From positions 1-64,000 of the forward strand of contig NZ_DGDC01000020.1 of assembly GCF_002385225.1 (NCBI RefSeq): a stretch of 64,000 bases of DNA, read 5' to 3'. This DNA comes from Psychrobacter sp. UBA3962 (GTDB taxonomy: Bacteria; Pseudomonadota; Gammaproteobacteria; Pseudomonadales; Moraxellaceae). Shown one piece after another: positions 1 to 8,463 of this stretch. The notes beneath the pieces were generated by a model. That model was given only the letters and a program-made list of their open reading frames with translations. It had not been told where the DNA came from and searched no databases. The number at the start of each line of letters is the position of its first letter. Position 1 is the first letter of the stretch. The position numbers were made by a program, and so were the translations under genes.

Positions 1-157
1 AAATTGAGGACACGCCCTAAGCAAAACAACTCATCTTTCTTGATGAGCTTCTATTGTCTAATTTTATCCCTTTTTTGTACAAGTGCGTTAAGCAATGACT
101 TACTTGCTTACTCAGGTCGCTTGTGCTTTTTTTTGTTAATCTTTTGGAGGATTAATT

Positions 158-589
158 ATGAGTATGATGTCAGAGTTTAAAGAGTTTGCCCTAAAGGGTA
201 ATGTTATGGATTTAGCAGTGGGTGTGATCATTGGTGGTGCATTCTCAGGTATCACTAACTCTTTAGTTGAAGATGTGATCATGCCAATCGTTGCTTTCAT
301 CGCTGGCGGTGAGATTAACTTTAAGAACATGTTCATTTTATTAGGCGATGCTCCAGAAGGTGTTGCCATGACTTATGATGCCTTAAAAGAAGCAGGTGTT
401 CCTTTACTGGCTTACGGTAGCTTCATTACTGTACTTATCAACTTCTTAATCTTAGCCTTTATTATCTTCATGATGGTGAAAGGTATGAACAAAATGCGTC
501 GTAACAGCGATGTGGAAGAAGTGGTTGAAGAGACCCCATCAGAAGAAGTTTTATTGCTTCGTGAAATTAGCCAAAAGCTAAGCAAGTAA
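158..589 (+). CDS. mscL: Large-conductance mechanosensitive channel MscL
   Basis: Inner-membrane channel that opens under extreme membrane tension and releases solutes during hypo-osmotic shock. The 143-residue length is normal for the family. The N-terminal amphipathic helix is followed by TM1 (residues about 16-45, with the glycine-rich stretch AVGVIIGGAFSGI), a periplasmic loop, TM2 (about 88-110) and a charged C-terminal helix (EEVLLLREISQKL). The start is fixed by a strong Shine-Dalgarno, TTGGAGG, 9 bases upstream. It stands alone, convergent with mutM, and a bidirectional terminator lies between them. Confidence 0.97.
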   Translation: MSMMSEFKEFALKGNVMDLAVGVIIGGAFSGITNSLVEDVIMPIVAFIAGGEINFKNMFILLGDAPEGVAMTYDALKEAGVPLLAYGSFITVLINFLILAFIIFMMVKGMNKMRRNSDVEEVVEETPSEEVLLLREISQKLSK

Positions 590-671
590 CTCTTAATATA
601 GTAACTATTAATACAGCAACTACTTAAAGCCGTAAATCGCAATATAGTAACTGTATTAGCTAAAAGAAAAT

Positions 672-706
672 AAAAAAAGAGACTATCTAAGGTAGTCTCT
701 TTTTTA
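672..706. terminator. Bidirectional terminator between mscL and mutM
   Basis: A stem AGAGACTA/TAGTCTCT with a 7-base loop is flanked by an A-run on the left and a T-run on the right, so it can end transcription on both strands between the convergent genes. Confidence 0.85.
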
Positions 707-747
707 TTTGCTAAATTTTATGCTTATTCTCTATTCATTATTATGCG

Positions 748-1680
748 TTACGAGTTAGGTTGAGGCTGACAATTCGGACAGAAAGTACTGGCGCGACCAG
801 TGATGGTTACCTTCTCAATAGGAGTGTCGCAGGTAGGGCAGGGCATTTTGTGTTTGCCATATACCAATAAGGTCTGCTGGAAATAACCCGTTATGCCGCT
901 GGCCACAGTAAAGTCTTTTAAAGTCGAACCCCCTTGGGTGATGGCTCTTTTAAGGATTGCTCGAATATGATCCGCAAGCTCAGATAACTGGGATCTAGTT
1001 AGCTTATGGGCAGGCGTACTGGGATGAATACCTGACATAAACAGACTTTCAGTAGCATAAATATTGCCCACTCCTACCACAACCACTTGATCCATTATTA
1101 CCGCTTTAATCGGGCGGCTGATTGGCTTTAAGGGTGGTTTATTGAGTTTATTGCGAGCTTTGTTTTCAGAGATACGATGGATTTTATCGTATAAATAGTC
1201 TCCTGAGAACTCTGCATCTAACGGCTCTGCTCCCAAGTGAGCCAACAGCTTTTGTTCATAATCGTCTAACCACAAAATAGCCCCAAAACGGCGGGGGTCA
1301 TGGTAGTGTAGCTGAATGGAGGTTTCTGAGGCATGATCACTGTCGTACTGCATAATCAGATGGTCATGCTTACGCTTGTCTGTGCCCGTAGGGAATTGCT
1401 GCAAACTACCTGACATGCCCAAATGAATGATTAAGGCCTTAGTTGGTGGCTGCGTGATAGTGGCTTCAGTTATGCCAGATTGCATATTTCTTTTAAAATG
1501 CAAAATTAAATACTTCGCTCGGCGCTGAATATTATCTAACACATAGCCTTGCAGGCTATCAATATCCTCGGGGACCTGCCAACGTAGCTTGGGCTGAAAG
1601 ACCTCAACAGTCGCTATTTTTTTATTAAGTAGCGGCTTTAAACTGGTCTTAGTGGTTTCGACTTCAGGTAACTCAGGCAT
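748..1680 (-). CDS. mutM: Formamidopyrimidine-DNA glycosylase (Fpg/MutM)
   Basis: Base-excision repair enzyme that removes 8-oxoguanine and formamidopyrimidines and cleaves the abasic site. The mature N-terminus MPELPEVETT carries the catalytic Pro2 and Glu3; Lys56 (RRAKYL) matches the conserved DNA-contact lysine. The C-terminal zinc finger has Cys281, Cys284, Cys301 and Cys304. At 310 residues it is about 40 longer than typical, because of small insertions near residues 68-80 and 170-185. The ATG lies 2 bases after the relA stop, so translation is probably coupled to relA. I know of no functional reason for that pairing. Confidence 0.96.
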   Translation of the reverse strand: MPELPEVETTKTSLKPLLNKKIATVEVFQPKLRWQVPEDIDSLQGYVLDNIQRRAKYLILHFKRNMQSGITEATITQPPTKALIIHLGMSGSLQQFPTGTDKRKHDHLIMQYDSDHASETSIQLHYHDPRRFGAILWLDDYEQKLLAHLGAEPLDAEFSGDYLYDKIHRISENKARNKLNKPPLKPISRPIKAVIMDQVVVVGVGNIYATESLFMSGIHPSTPAHKLTRSQLSELADHIRAILKRAITQGGSTLKDFTVASGITGYFQQTLLVYGKHKMPCPTCDTPIEKVTITGRASTFCPNCQPQPNS

Positions 1681-1682
1681 AA

Positions 1683-4280
1683 TTAGACAGCTCTTCTTGC
1701 ATGTAAGATACCCGGTTGCTGTTCAAGCTTAGCCAGCAATTTTGATAACTGTGATAAACCGGTCACCTCGAGGCGAAACTTAAGGTGGGCCACATTATCA
1801 TCGTCACTATTGGTATCTACGCCGCGAATGTTAACATCTTCTTTATCGATAACTTGGGTTAGGTCGCGAAGTAAGCCTCTTCTGTCATAAGCCTCAATAA
1901 TGATTTCAACAGGCTGATAACTGGTCTGCTGTGAGACCCAAGAGGCCGAAATTTCACGTTCAGGTTCCCGTTCAATTAAGCGGTTGTACTCTGCACAGCC
2001 TCGATTATGAATCGAGACCCCACTACTTTGAGTAATAAAACCTGCGATAGGCTCACCGTAGACTGGCTGACAGCAATTGGCAAACCGAGTTTCTATATTA
2101 TCTAGGCCATCAATATTAATCTTATAAGCGTCGAGTTTCCCTGTGACTTTGGGATGCACGCTTGGGGTATATTCTTGCTCTTCCTTATCAGTGACTAGAT
2201 CAAGCTCTCGAGAGATATGCCCTGTCAGCTGATGAAGGCCGATTTCACCGGTGACTAAACCTACTAAGATATCGTCGGCAGAGTTCACATTAAAATGTTT
2301 AACGTAGTCTTTTAAATTAATGCTATTAGGATGGACCGATAAGCGGCCCAACTCTTTTGCTAGCATCTGTTTACCGATCTCTAAGTTTTTATCTCGGTCT
2401 TGCTTATTAAACCATTGACGTAGTTTTGAGCGGGCACGTGAAGTTTGAATGTAGCCCAAGGAAGGCACCAACCAATCCCGGTTGGGTTCCCGCGATGATT
2501 TGGTGATAATTTCAACCTGTTCCCCAGTTTTTAATTGATAGGTGAGGGGGACATAACGTTGGTTTACGCGCGCTGCTTGAGCCCGGTTGCCTACTTGAGT
2601 ATGCACATAGTAAGCAAAGTCTAAAACAGTGGCACCTTTAGGCAGCTCGGTAATGTCTCCATCACGGCTAAACACGTAGATGTGCTCTAATTCGCCAAAG
2701 TCTACCAGTTGTTCTTCGTCTTCTTCTAAATCAAACTCATCAATGATGCCTTCGGGTGATAAGTTTTTATTGGTGCTATCACTGCCTGCCAATAATAACT
2801 GGCGTAAAGAGTTAATTTTCTGATTAAGGTAAGTGTCCTGCTTGTTTTTACCACCTTCTTTGTAATTAACGTGAGCACACATACCCAGCTCAGCTTCAAA
2901 GTGCATCTGATGGGTACGAATCTGAATTTCTAAAGATTTATTTTCAGCAATAACTGCAGTATGTAATGAGCGATAGCCATTGGCTTTAGGGTTGGTGATA
3001 TAGTCGTCAAATTGTTCTGGAATATGACGCCACATACCATGGACAAGACCTAAAGTGTGATAACACTCAGCTTGGGTATCGACCAATACCCGCAGAGCTC
3101 GAATGTCATATAGCTGATCAAATGATAAGCCCTTTAGCTTCATCTTGCGGTAGATAGAGTAGATGTGCTTAACCCGCCCAGAGACTTCCCCTTTAATGCC
3201 GGCGTCTGCCAACGCTGCTTCGAGTTGGGCTTGTACCCGCTCGATATATTCTTCTCGCTCACTACGCTTTTCGGACAACAGTTTGGCAATTTCTTTATAG
3301 CGATCAGGGGCCAGATAGCGAAATGCCAGATCTTCTAATTCCCATTTAATCTGAGCAATACCCAAACGGTGCGCTAAAGGGGCATAAATAGTCATGACTT
3401 CACGGGCCACACGCTGCCTACGCTCTTCACTGGCGTAAGAGAGCTCGCGCATGGCGAAGGTACGCTCCGCCAGCTTGATCAGCACCACACGTACGTCATT
3501 GGTCATAGAGATCAGCATGCTGTAAATATTTGACAGCTGCTCGCGCTGATTATTAGCGAAATGGTCTTCTAATCGTTTGTTGCTCTCGATGGTTTCAGAT
3601 AACTGACCCAGAGCTAAGGCATCTTTAACCAGTTTAGCCACTTCACTGCCGAAGGCTTCTTCGATACGCTCATTAGAAATCAGATTGGTACGCGCCGCAC
3701 GATACAGCATAGCAGCTGTTAACGCATCTTCATCTTGGTATAGATAAGTAAGAATATCGGTCATACCAATGCCAGTCATATAGGCACTAGAACGATTGTC
3801 CTCAGTCTCTAAGCTAGACTTTCTACCCACCATTTCACAGGCTTTTGCTAAATCTGGTAGCTCAGGAATATTCACCCGATTAGAAACCGCTTTTAGCCAA
3901 GCGGGTAAGTCAATAATGGTATTTTCCGCTAAGACCTTATCTTTGTCTGGCTCATCGGTAGGGCTGGATTTATTATCAGAATCGGAAGTAGAGACAGTAT
4001 TGTGAGAGTAGGTTAAGGTATCAAGTTTCACCCGCTCAACCAATGCGGCATCATTAAGAGGCAGGAAATCCGCTTCAATAGAGCGGTCCATAGCAGTGGT
4101 GAGCTTGGAGATGGCCAGTTGTTTCTTTAAATCTTCATTCAGCAAATTAAAGGAGTCACCAGCGCCCGGTTTATAATAACCATGTTGCTGCTGAGCAATC
4201 ATTTGCGCAGCTAGGGAGGCACTGTCTTCAGTTGTTGTTTGACCATCAATAAGGGGTAACCCTTCGCGAACTTTTACCAA
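1683..4280 (-). CDS. relA: GTP pyrophosphokinase RelA, (p)ppGpp synthetase
   Basis: Ribosome-associated alarmone synthetase of the stringent response. It has a degenerate N-terminal HD domain: the hydrolase HD motif is replaced by AAMLYRAART, as in RelA rather than SpoT. The synthetase domain follows (motifs YDIRALRVLV and DDYITNPKANGYRSLHT), then the TGS domain, the Cys-Cys region (NCCQPVYGEPIAGF) and a C-terminal ACT domain. The frame opens at an ATG at 4298, but the only good Shine-Dalgarno (AAGGGAGG) lies downstream of that ATG and 5 bases before a TTG at 4280. Starting at the TTG gives the family-like N-terminus (M)VKVRE and 865 residues, so I chose it. mutM follows after 2 bases. Confidence 0.95.
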   Translation of the reverse strand: MVKVREGLPLIDGQTTTEDSASLAAQMIAQQQHGYYKPGAGDSFNLLNEDLKKQLAISKLTTAMDRSIEADFLPLNDAALVERVKLDTLTYSHNTVSTSDSDNKSSPTDEPDKDKVLAENTIIDLPAWLKAVSNRVNIPELPDLAKACEMVGRKSSLETEDNRSSAYMTGIGMTDILTYLYQDEDALTAAMLYRAARTNLISNERIEEAFGSEVAKLVKDALALGQLSETIESNKRLEDHFANNQREQLSNIYSMLISMTNDVRVVLIKLAERTFAMRELSYASEERRQRVAREVMTIYAPLAHRLGIAQIKWELEDLAFRYLAPDRYKEIAKLLSEKRSEREEYIERVQAQLEAALADAGIKGEVSGRVKHIYSIYRKMKLKGLSFDQLYDIRALRVLVDTQAECYHTLGLVHGMWRHIPEQFDDYITNPKANGYRSLHTAVIAENKSLEIQIRTHQMHFEAELGMCAHVNYKEGGKNKQDTYLNQKINSLRQLLLAGSDSTNKNLSPEGIIDEFDLEEDEEQLVDFGELEHIYVFSRDGDITELPKGATVLDFAYYVHTQVGNRAQAARVNQRYVPLTYQLKTGEQVEIITKSSREPNRDWLVPSLGYIQTSRARSKLRQWFNKQDRDKNLEIGKQMLAKELGRLSVHPNSINLKDYVKHFNVNSADDILVGLVTGEIGLHQLTGHISRELDLVTDKEEQEYTPSVHPKVTGKLDAYKINIDGLDNIETRFANCCQPVYGEPIAGFITQSSGVSIHNRGCAEYNRLIEREPEREISASWVSQQTSYQPVEIIIEAYDRRGLLRDLTQVIDKEDVNIRGVDTNSDDDNVAHLKFRLEVTGLSQLSKLLAKLEQQPGILHARRAV

Positions 4281-4308
4281 GTATTCCTCCCTTAACATAA
4301 GTTAGACA

Positions 4309-4331
4309 GGTTTAAGTTAACAGCTTAAACC
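4309..4331 (-). promoter_or_regulatory. Inverted repeat in the relA leader
   Basis: GGTTTAAG and CTTAAACC form a perfect 8-bp inverted repeat with a 7-base loop, about 29 bases upstream of the proposed relA TTG start. It could be an RNA hairpin near the ribosome-binding region or an operator. No T-run follows it, so it is not a terminator. Confidence 0.4.
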
Positions 4332-4605
4332 GGGTCTTATATTATGCTGTATGTTATTACTTAACTATGGTTTATTATTATCTTATCTATTAAAAATATT
4401 TCAAGTTCCGCTCTGTGAACAGTTGTGAACCAAAGTAAACCTTGGTCCTATCAATTATATTTTATAAGTATTGTATAGTAAGTAATCAAAATCCTTTTAT
4501 ACCATAGTGAGCTGACTTAACCCTTATATTTCATATGAAGACCTAAGGCTTAGAGAATGTAAGGGTCAATAGGCTCGCTATAGTTTACAGTTAATCCGTT
4601 TTGAA
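4332..4605. other. Intergenic region between rlmD and relA
   Basis: AT-rich, about 275 bases, both flanking genes on the minus strand. I see no open frame and no convincing rlmD terminator. It probably holds a relA promoter, but I could not pick out a clear -35/-10 pair. Confidence 0.5.
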
Positions 4606-6159
4606 TTAATCCGACTCCACTTTTTCAAAGCGGGCAATGGACTCAACGTGACCGGTGTGACAGAACATATCCATAACGCCAGCATCTGTTAGACGGTAGC
4701 CTTGTTCAATCAAAGCTTTAGTGTCACGAGCCAGCGTGGCAGGGTTACAAGAGACATAGACAATGCGTGAGGCATTAAAGCGAGGTAGATACTGCATCAC
4801 CTCCCAGGCTCCTGAGCGAGGCGGGTCAATTAAAATGGCATCAAAGCCTTGCTGCGCCCACGGCTGCTCACTAAAGTCTTGGGTCAAATCTTGATTATAA
4901 AATTCAGTATTGCTGATGCCGTTACGCTTGGCATTATCTGCAGCGCGGGCTGTCATGGCGTCTGAGCCTTCCACCCCAATGGCCAGACCTTGAGTGCCGT
5001 CTTCACCCCCAACTAAGCGGGCTAAAGGTAAGCTGAAATTCCCCAGACCACTAAATAAATCCAGTACACGCTCACCAGGCTTTAAGTCTAGGAGGTCACA
5101 GGCCAATTTGGTCATCTTGCGGTTGACCGATAAGTTTACTTGAGTAAAGTCGGTGGGAATAAACTCATAAGTTAAGTTAAATTCAGGCAGTTGATAATAC
5201 AAACGACCAAACTGCTGCGTTAAGTCATCGGTGTCATGTAAGGCAATACGCTCGATACTGTCTGGGCCTTTTGATTGCAAGTAAAGCTGCCAGTTACGGG
5301 CTTTAAAGAAGGTTTTTAGCTTCTCGATATCAGATTCAGATAGTGGTTCAAGGTGACGCAAAATAAGGGCCACAGGCTGGTCGCCATCTGCCAGTTCTGA
5401 TATCGCTTCGCCCATTGCTAGCTCAATTTGAGCAATATGTGAGCGTGCTTCAAGTGAGCTGATCAAAGTCTTTAAGTTCTCAAGCTCAAAGCCAATACGC
5501 TCATCTAGAATATGACACTCATTTAACTCAGCCAGGAAGTTACTGTTACGCTCACGAAAGCCTACTAAAGCCGTATCCTTTTTGGCCACATAACGAACCC
5601 CCATACGCGCTTTGGTGCGATAGCCTAAACGGTCTGCCACCACAGGCTCTAGCCAATTGTCAGGTTGAACGTCGGCTTGGTGTTGTAACAGTTCTGCCAG
5701 CACAGTTTGTTTAAAGGCTATCTGACCATCAGGCTGCCAATGTTGTAGGCTACAACCACCACATACCCCAAAGTGTGGACAAGGAGGGGTTTGACGTTCT
5801 GGGTGAGCATTTTCAATCAGCTCAACCGCATCTCCTTCTTCGAAGCTTTTACGGCTATTGGTTAGGCGTACAGTAACGGATTCGTTAGGCAAGGCAAAGC
5901 TGACAAATACTTTTTTGCCATGTTTTTCTTCAATATGACCTTGGTCAACACCAAACTCATTGCCATAAATAGCCACACCTCGACCATCATGAGATAAGCC
6001 ATCAATTTTAAAAGGGAGCGGCGCAGCGTCTTTTAAGCGGCGGCGCACTCTTGAGCTGGGCTTAGAAAGCTTCTTGCTTGGGGCTGCCGCTAAAGAAGCA
6101 TTGTCAGTGTGACTGTCAGTTGGAGAAGGGGTGTTGTTTGTATTATCGGTGGGCTGCAT
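4606..6159 (-). CDS. rlmD: 23S rRNA (uracil-1939-C5)-methyltransferase RlmD
   Basis: SAM-dependent enzyme that makes m5U1939 in 23S rRNA. An N-terminal basic, disordered stretch (about 1-45) precedes a TRAM domain (about 50-115). The iron-sulfur cysteines are visible in CPHFGVCGGCSLQHW, with a fourth in NECHIL. The SAM-binding motif is VLDLFSGLGNFSLPLA and the catalytic cysteine lies in VYVSCNPATLARD. Its 517 residues exceed the E. coli enzyme mainly through the N-terminal tail. It lies upstream of relA, as in many gammaproteobacteria. Confidence 0.95.
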   Translation of the reverse strand: MQPTDNTNNTPSPTDSHTDNASLAAAPSKKLSKPSSRVRRRLKDAAPLPFKIDGLSHDGRGVAIYGNEFGVDQGHIEEKHGKKVFVSFALPNESVTVRLTNSRKSFEEGDAVELIENAHPERQTPPCPHFGVCGGCSLQHWQPDGQIAFKQTVLAELLQHQADVQPDNWLEPVVADRLGYRTKARMGVRYVAKKDTALVGFRERNSNFLAELNECHILDERIGFELENLKTLISSLEARSHIAQIELAMGEAISELADGDQPVALILRHLEPLSESDIEKLKTFFKARNWQLYLQSKGPDSIERIALHDTDDLTQQFGRLYYQLPEFNLTYEFIPTDFTQVNLSVNRKMTKLACDLLDLKPGERVLDLFSGLGNFSLPLARLVGGEDGTQGLAIGVEGSDAMTARAADNAKRNGISNTEFYNQDLTQDFSEQPWAQQGFDAILIDPPRSGAWEVMQYLPRFNASRIVYVSCNPATLARDTKALIEQGYRLTDAGVMDMFCHTGHVESIARFEKVESD

Positions 6160-6377
6160 AAACCTGCCTGTTTGTTAAATGTGCCAGAAATTAAGAGTAA
6201 ATATGAGTGAGATTTTAACACATAAAGCCCTTGGCCGAGACTGAAGCGTTAGCAATAACTGCTTTAAAACTGATTAAAAGACGGAGTAAATCTATTAAGG
6301 TATCGGAATTTGGGATTAAATCAGTGAAATAGAAGTGGTACAGGGAGGAGTGTTTTAGCTATGCCTCTTGAAAGTGA

Positions 6378-7193
6378 TTAATGAGAGACCGGCCAATACG
6401 CTAAAAAGTCCTGATGCCGAATACTGTTATCCTCTTCAAGTTTGTTTTGCAAAAAGTCGCGAGTTTGATCTTGCCAAGTGTCAAAGTCAGCTGAAGAGAG
6501 GCTGCCTGTCAAACGCATCCAACGTAGGTAGATTAGCCAAGTATTGAGGACATCTGACTCGCAGTAAATGGCAAGCTCGTGCCACTGCTGCTGTGCCACC
6601 ATATTGCCAACTTGACTGCCATCAAGCTCACGCTTACCAGGCAAACCATATAAATTAGCCACGATGGTCATGGCTTCACGGCGACTGCTGCCATACTGAC
6701 TGAATCGATCCATTAAATCCAAATGCCGAGTATGAAAGCGATTAACGTAATTATCATAGCGCATGGCAGTAATGCGGTTGCCTTCTTCAAACAGTAAAGG
6801 AACGCTTAGATCGTATAACATTGCTCGGTAAATCAATACTGGGATGTCAAATCCTGACCCGTTCCAACTGACCAATTGCGGTAAAGTATTAAGGTCTTTA
6901 AAAGCACGGAAGAAGGTAGATATAATTTCTTTTTCACTAAGCGTTTCAGCCGTTAGAGAAAATAGGGAGAGCTGACCGTCTTTCAAATAAAACACAGAGA
7001 TACACACAATCTTATGTAGCGGGAGACGCATAAAGTCATCCCCAGACTCTTGAATACGTAGACTGGTTAAAGCGGTCAGCGCATCCTCATCATTAAGGTT
7101 AACCAACTGAGGATAAACCCGACGCGCGCCGTCAATATCGCCGATGGTTTCAATGTCGAATACCAAGACAGGTTGTTTTGAAAAATCAGTCAT
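6378..7193 (-). CDS. DEDD-family 3'-5' exonuclease, PolB-exonuclease-like
   Basis: Predicted 3'-5' exonuclease related to the proofreading domain of family-B DNA polymerases. The 271 residues carry the DEDD pattern: DIET near residue 13 (Exo I), the Exo II region SWNGSGFDIPVL, and YCESDVLNT (Exo III). No polymerase domain is attached. The family is widespread in proteobacteria and its substrate is not established to my knowledge. It lies between cysM and rlmD on the same strand. Confidence 0.85.
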   Translation of the reverse strand: MTDFSKQPVLVFDIETIGDIDGARRVYPQLVNLNDEDALTALTSLRIQESGDDFMRLPLHKIVCISVFYLKDGQLSLFSLTAETLSEKEIISTFFRAFKDLNTLPQLVSWNGSGFDIPVLIYRAMLYDLSVPLLFEEGNRITAMRYDNYVNRFHTRHLDLMDRFSQYGSSRREAMTIVANLYGLPGKRELDGSQVGNMVAQQQWHELAIYCESDVLNTWLIYLRWMRLTGSLSSADFDTWQDQTRDFLQNKLEEDNSIRHQDFLAYWPVSH

Positions 7194-7306
7194 AGCGTAT
7201 CTGCTGTGTTTTTAGGATTAATAACTCAGTATCGAAAGTAAATGGCAACGGCAAGCTCGCTGCTAGTGCTATTAACTTTCTTATTTTTTATATCGTTGCA
7301 AAGCGA

Positions 7307-8254
7307 TTATTCAGCAGTGAATAAGCCGGTAGATAGATATCTATCACCACGATCGCAAACGATAAAGGCGATGACCGCGTCTGGCTGTGTATCTTTGATC
7401 TCTTTGGCCACTTGAATAGCGGCCCAAGCGGCGGCTCCTGAAGAGACGCCTGCTAAAATACCTTCAGTACGGGCCAATTTACGCATATAAACCTCTGCCG
7501 TATATTGGCTAATGTCCATAGTACGGTCAATAACAGCTGGATCATAAATCTCTGGTTTGTACTCTTCAGGCCAGCGGCGAATACCAGCAATAGAGGACTC
7601 ATCATCAGGCTGCAGACCAATAACTTGTATGTCGGGGTTTTGCTCTTTTAAGTATTTACCAGTCCCAGAGATGGTTCCTGTTGTACCCATGGAGCTGATG
7701 AAGTGAGTGATACGACCGCCAGTCTGACGCCATAACTCAGGACCTGTTGTCTCGTAATGGGCGGCACTGTTATCAGGATTGGCGAACTGATTTAGCACAA
7801 TGCCTTTGCCTTCAGCTTGTAGCTGTAAAGCCTGATCACGAGCCGCCTCAATACCTTCATCTACTTCAATTAAAGTGGCTCCATAAGCGGCCATAGCATC
7901 TTTGCGCTCTTGGGTAGAGTTGGTGGGCATTAACAGAATCATATTGTAGCCGCGCATGGCCGCGACCATAGCCAAGGCAATGCCAGTATTGCCACTGGTG
8001 GCCTCAATTAGCGTATCACCTGGTTTGATTTGGCCTCGCTTTTCGGCTTGATGAATCATGTTAAAGGCTGGACGATCCTTAACTGAGCTGGCTGGGTTGT
8101 TGCCTTCTAACTTAGCCAAAACTTGTACCTGAGTGTCAACGCCTTCAAGCTGAGGTAAACGCTGTAGAGATACCAAAGGGGTGTTGCCTACGCAGTTTGA
8201 CAAGGTTGTGACTTGATCGAAGAAGTTCACAGGGGTTTGAGTCGAATTTGACAT
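7307..8254 (-). CDS. cysM: Cysteine synthase B (O-acetylserine sulfhydrylase)
   Basis: PLP enzyme that makes cysteine from O-acetylserine and sulfide or thiosulfate. The PLP lysine is in SSVKDRPA, the substrate loop is EATSGNTG and the phosphate-binding loop is SSMGTTGTISGTG. The segment around DDESSIAGIRRWP is typical of CysM rather than CysK, and 315 residues fits the family. A Shine-Dalgarno GAGG precedes the start. It diverges from gacS across about 209 bases that must hold both promoters. Confidence 0.94.
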   Translation of the reverse strand: MSNSTQTPVNFFDQVTTLSNCVGNTPLVSLQRLPQLEGVDTQVQVLAKLEGNNPASSVKDRPAFNMIHQAEKRGQIKPGDTLIEATSGNTGIALAMVAAMRGYNMILLMPTNSTQERKDAMAAYGATLIEVDEGIEAARDQALQLQAEGKGIVLNQFANPDNSAAHYETTGPELWRQTGGRITHFISSMGTTGTISGTGKYLKEQNPDIQVIGLQPDDESSIAGIRRWPEEYKPEIYDPAVIDRTMDISQYTAEVYMRKLARTEGILAGVSSGAAAWAAIQVAKEIKDTQPDAVIAFIVCDRGDRYLSTGLFTAE

Positions 8255-8463
8255 AAAGAGCCTCAGTACAAGTTATCAATAGTATTATAAGAAGTATAAA
8301 TGTAAAAGATTATACCATTTTGAGCCCTATCAGGTTATCTGCAATACGTTAAAACCTGTTACACTTATTGTGGCTTCGGCTTATATATAGCTGAGCGTTT
8401 ATTTGCTTTTATTTGGCTCTAATCTATTGTGGCCTTAATGCCTTTAAATAAAGTCTATTTCTC

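Noticed and set aside
28..75. Hairpin CTCATC/GATGAG with later T-run as a terminator of an upstream gene
   Set aside because: The T-run is about 20 bases away from the stem and the upstream gene is outside the window, so it cannot be supported.
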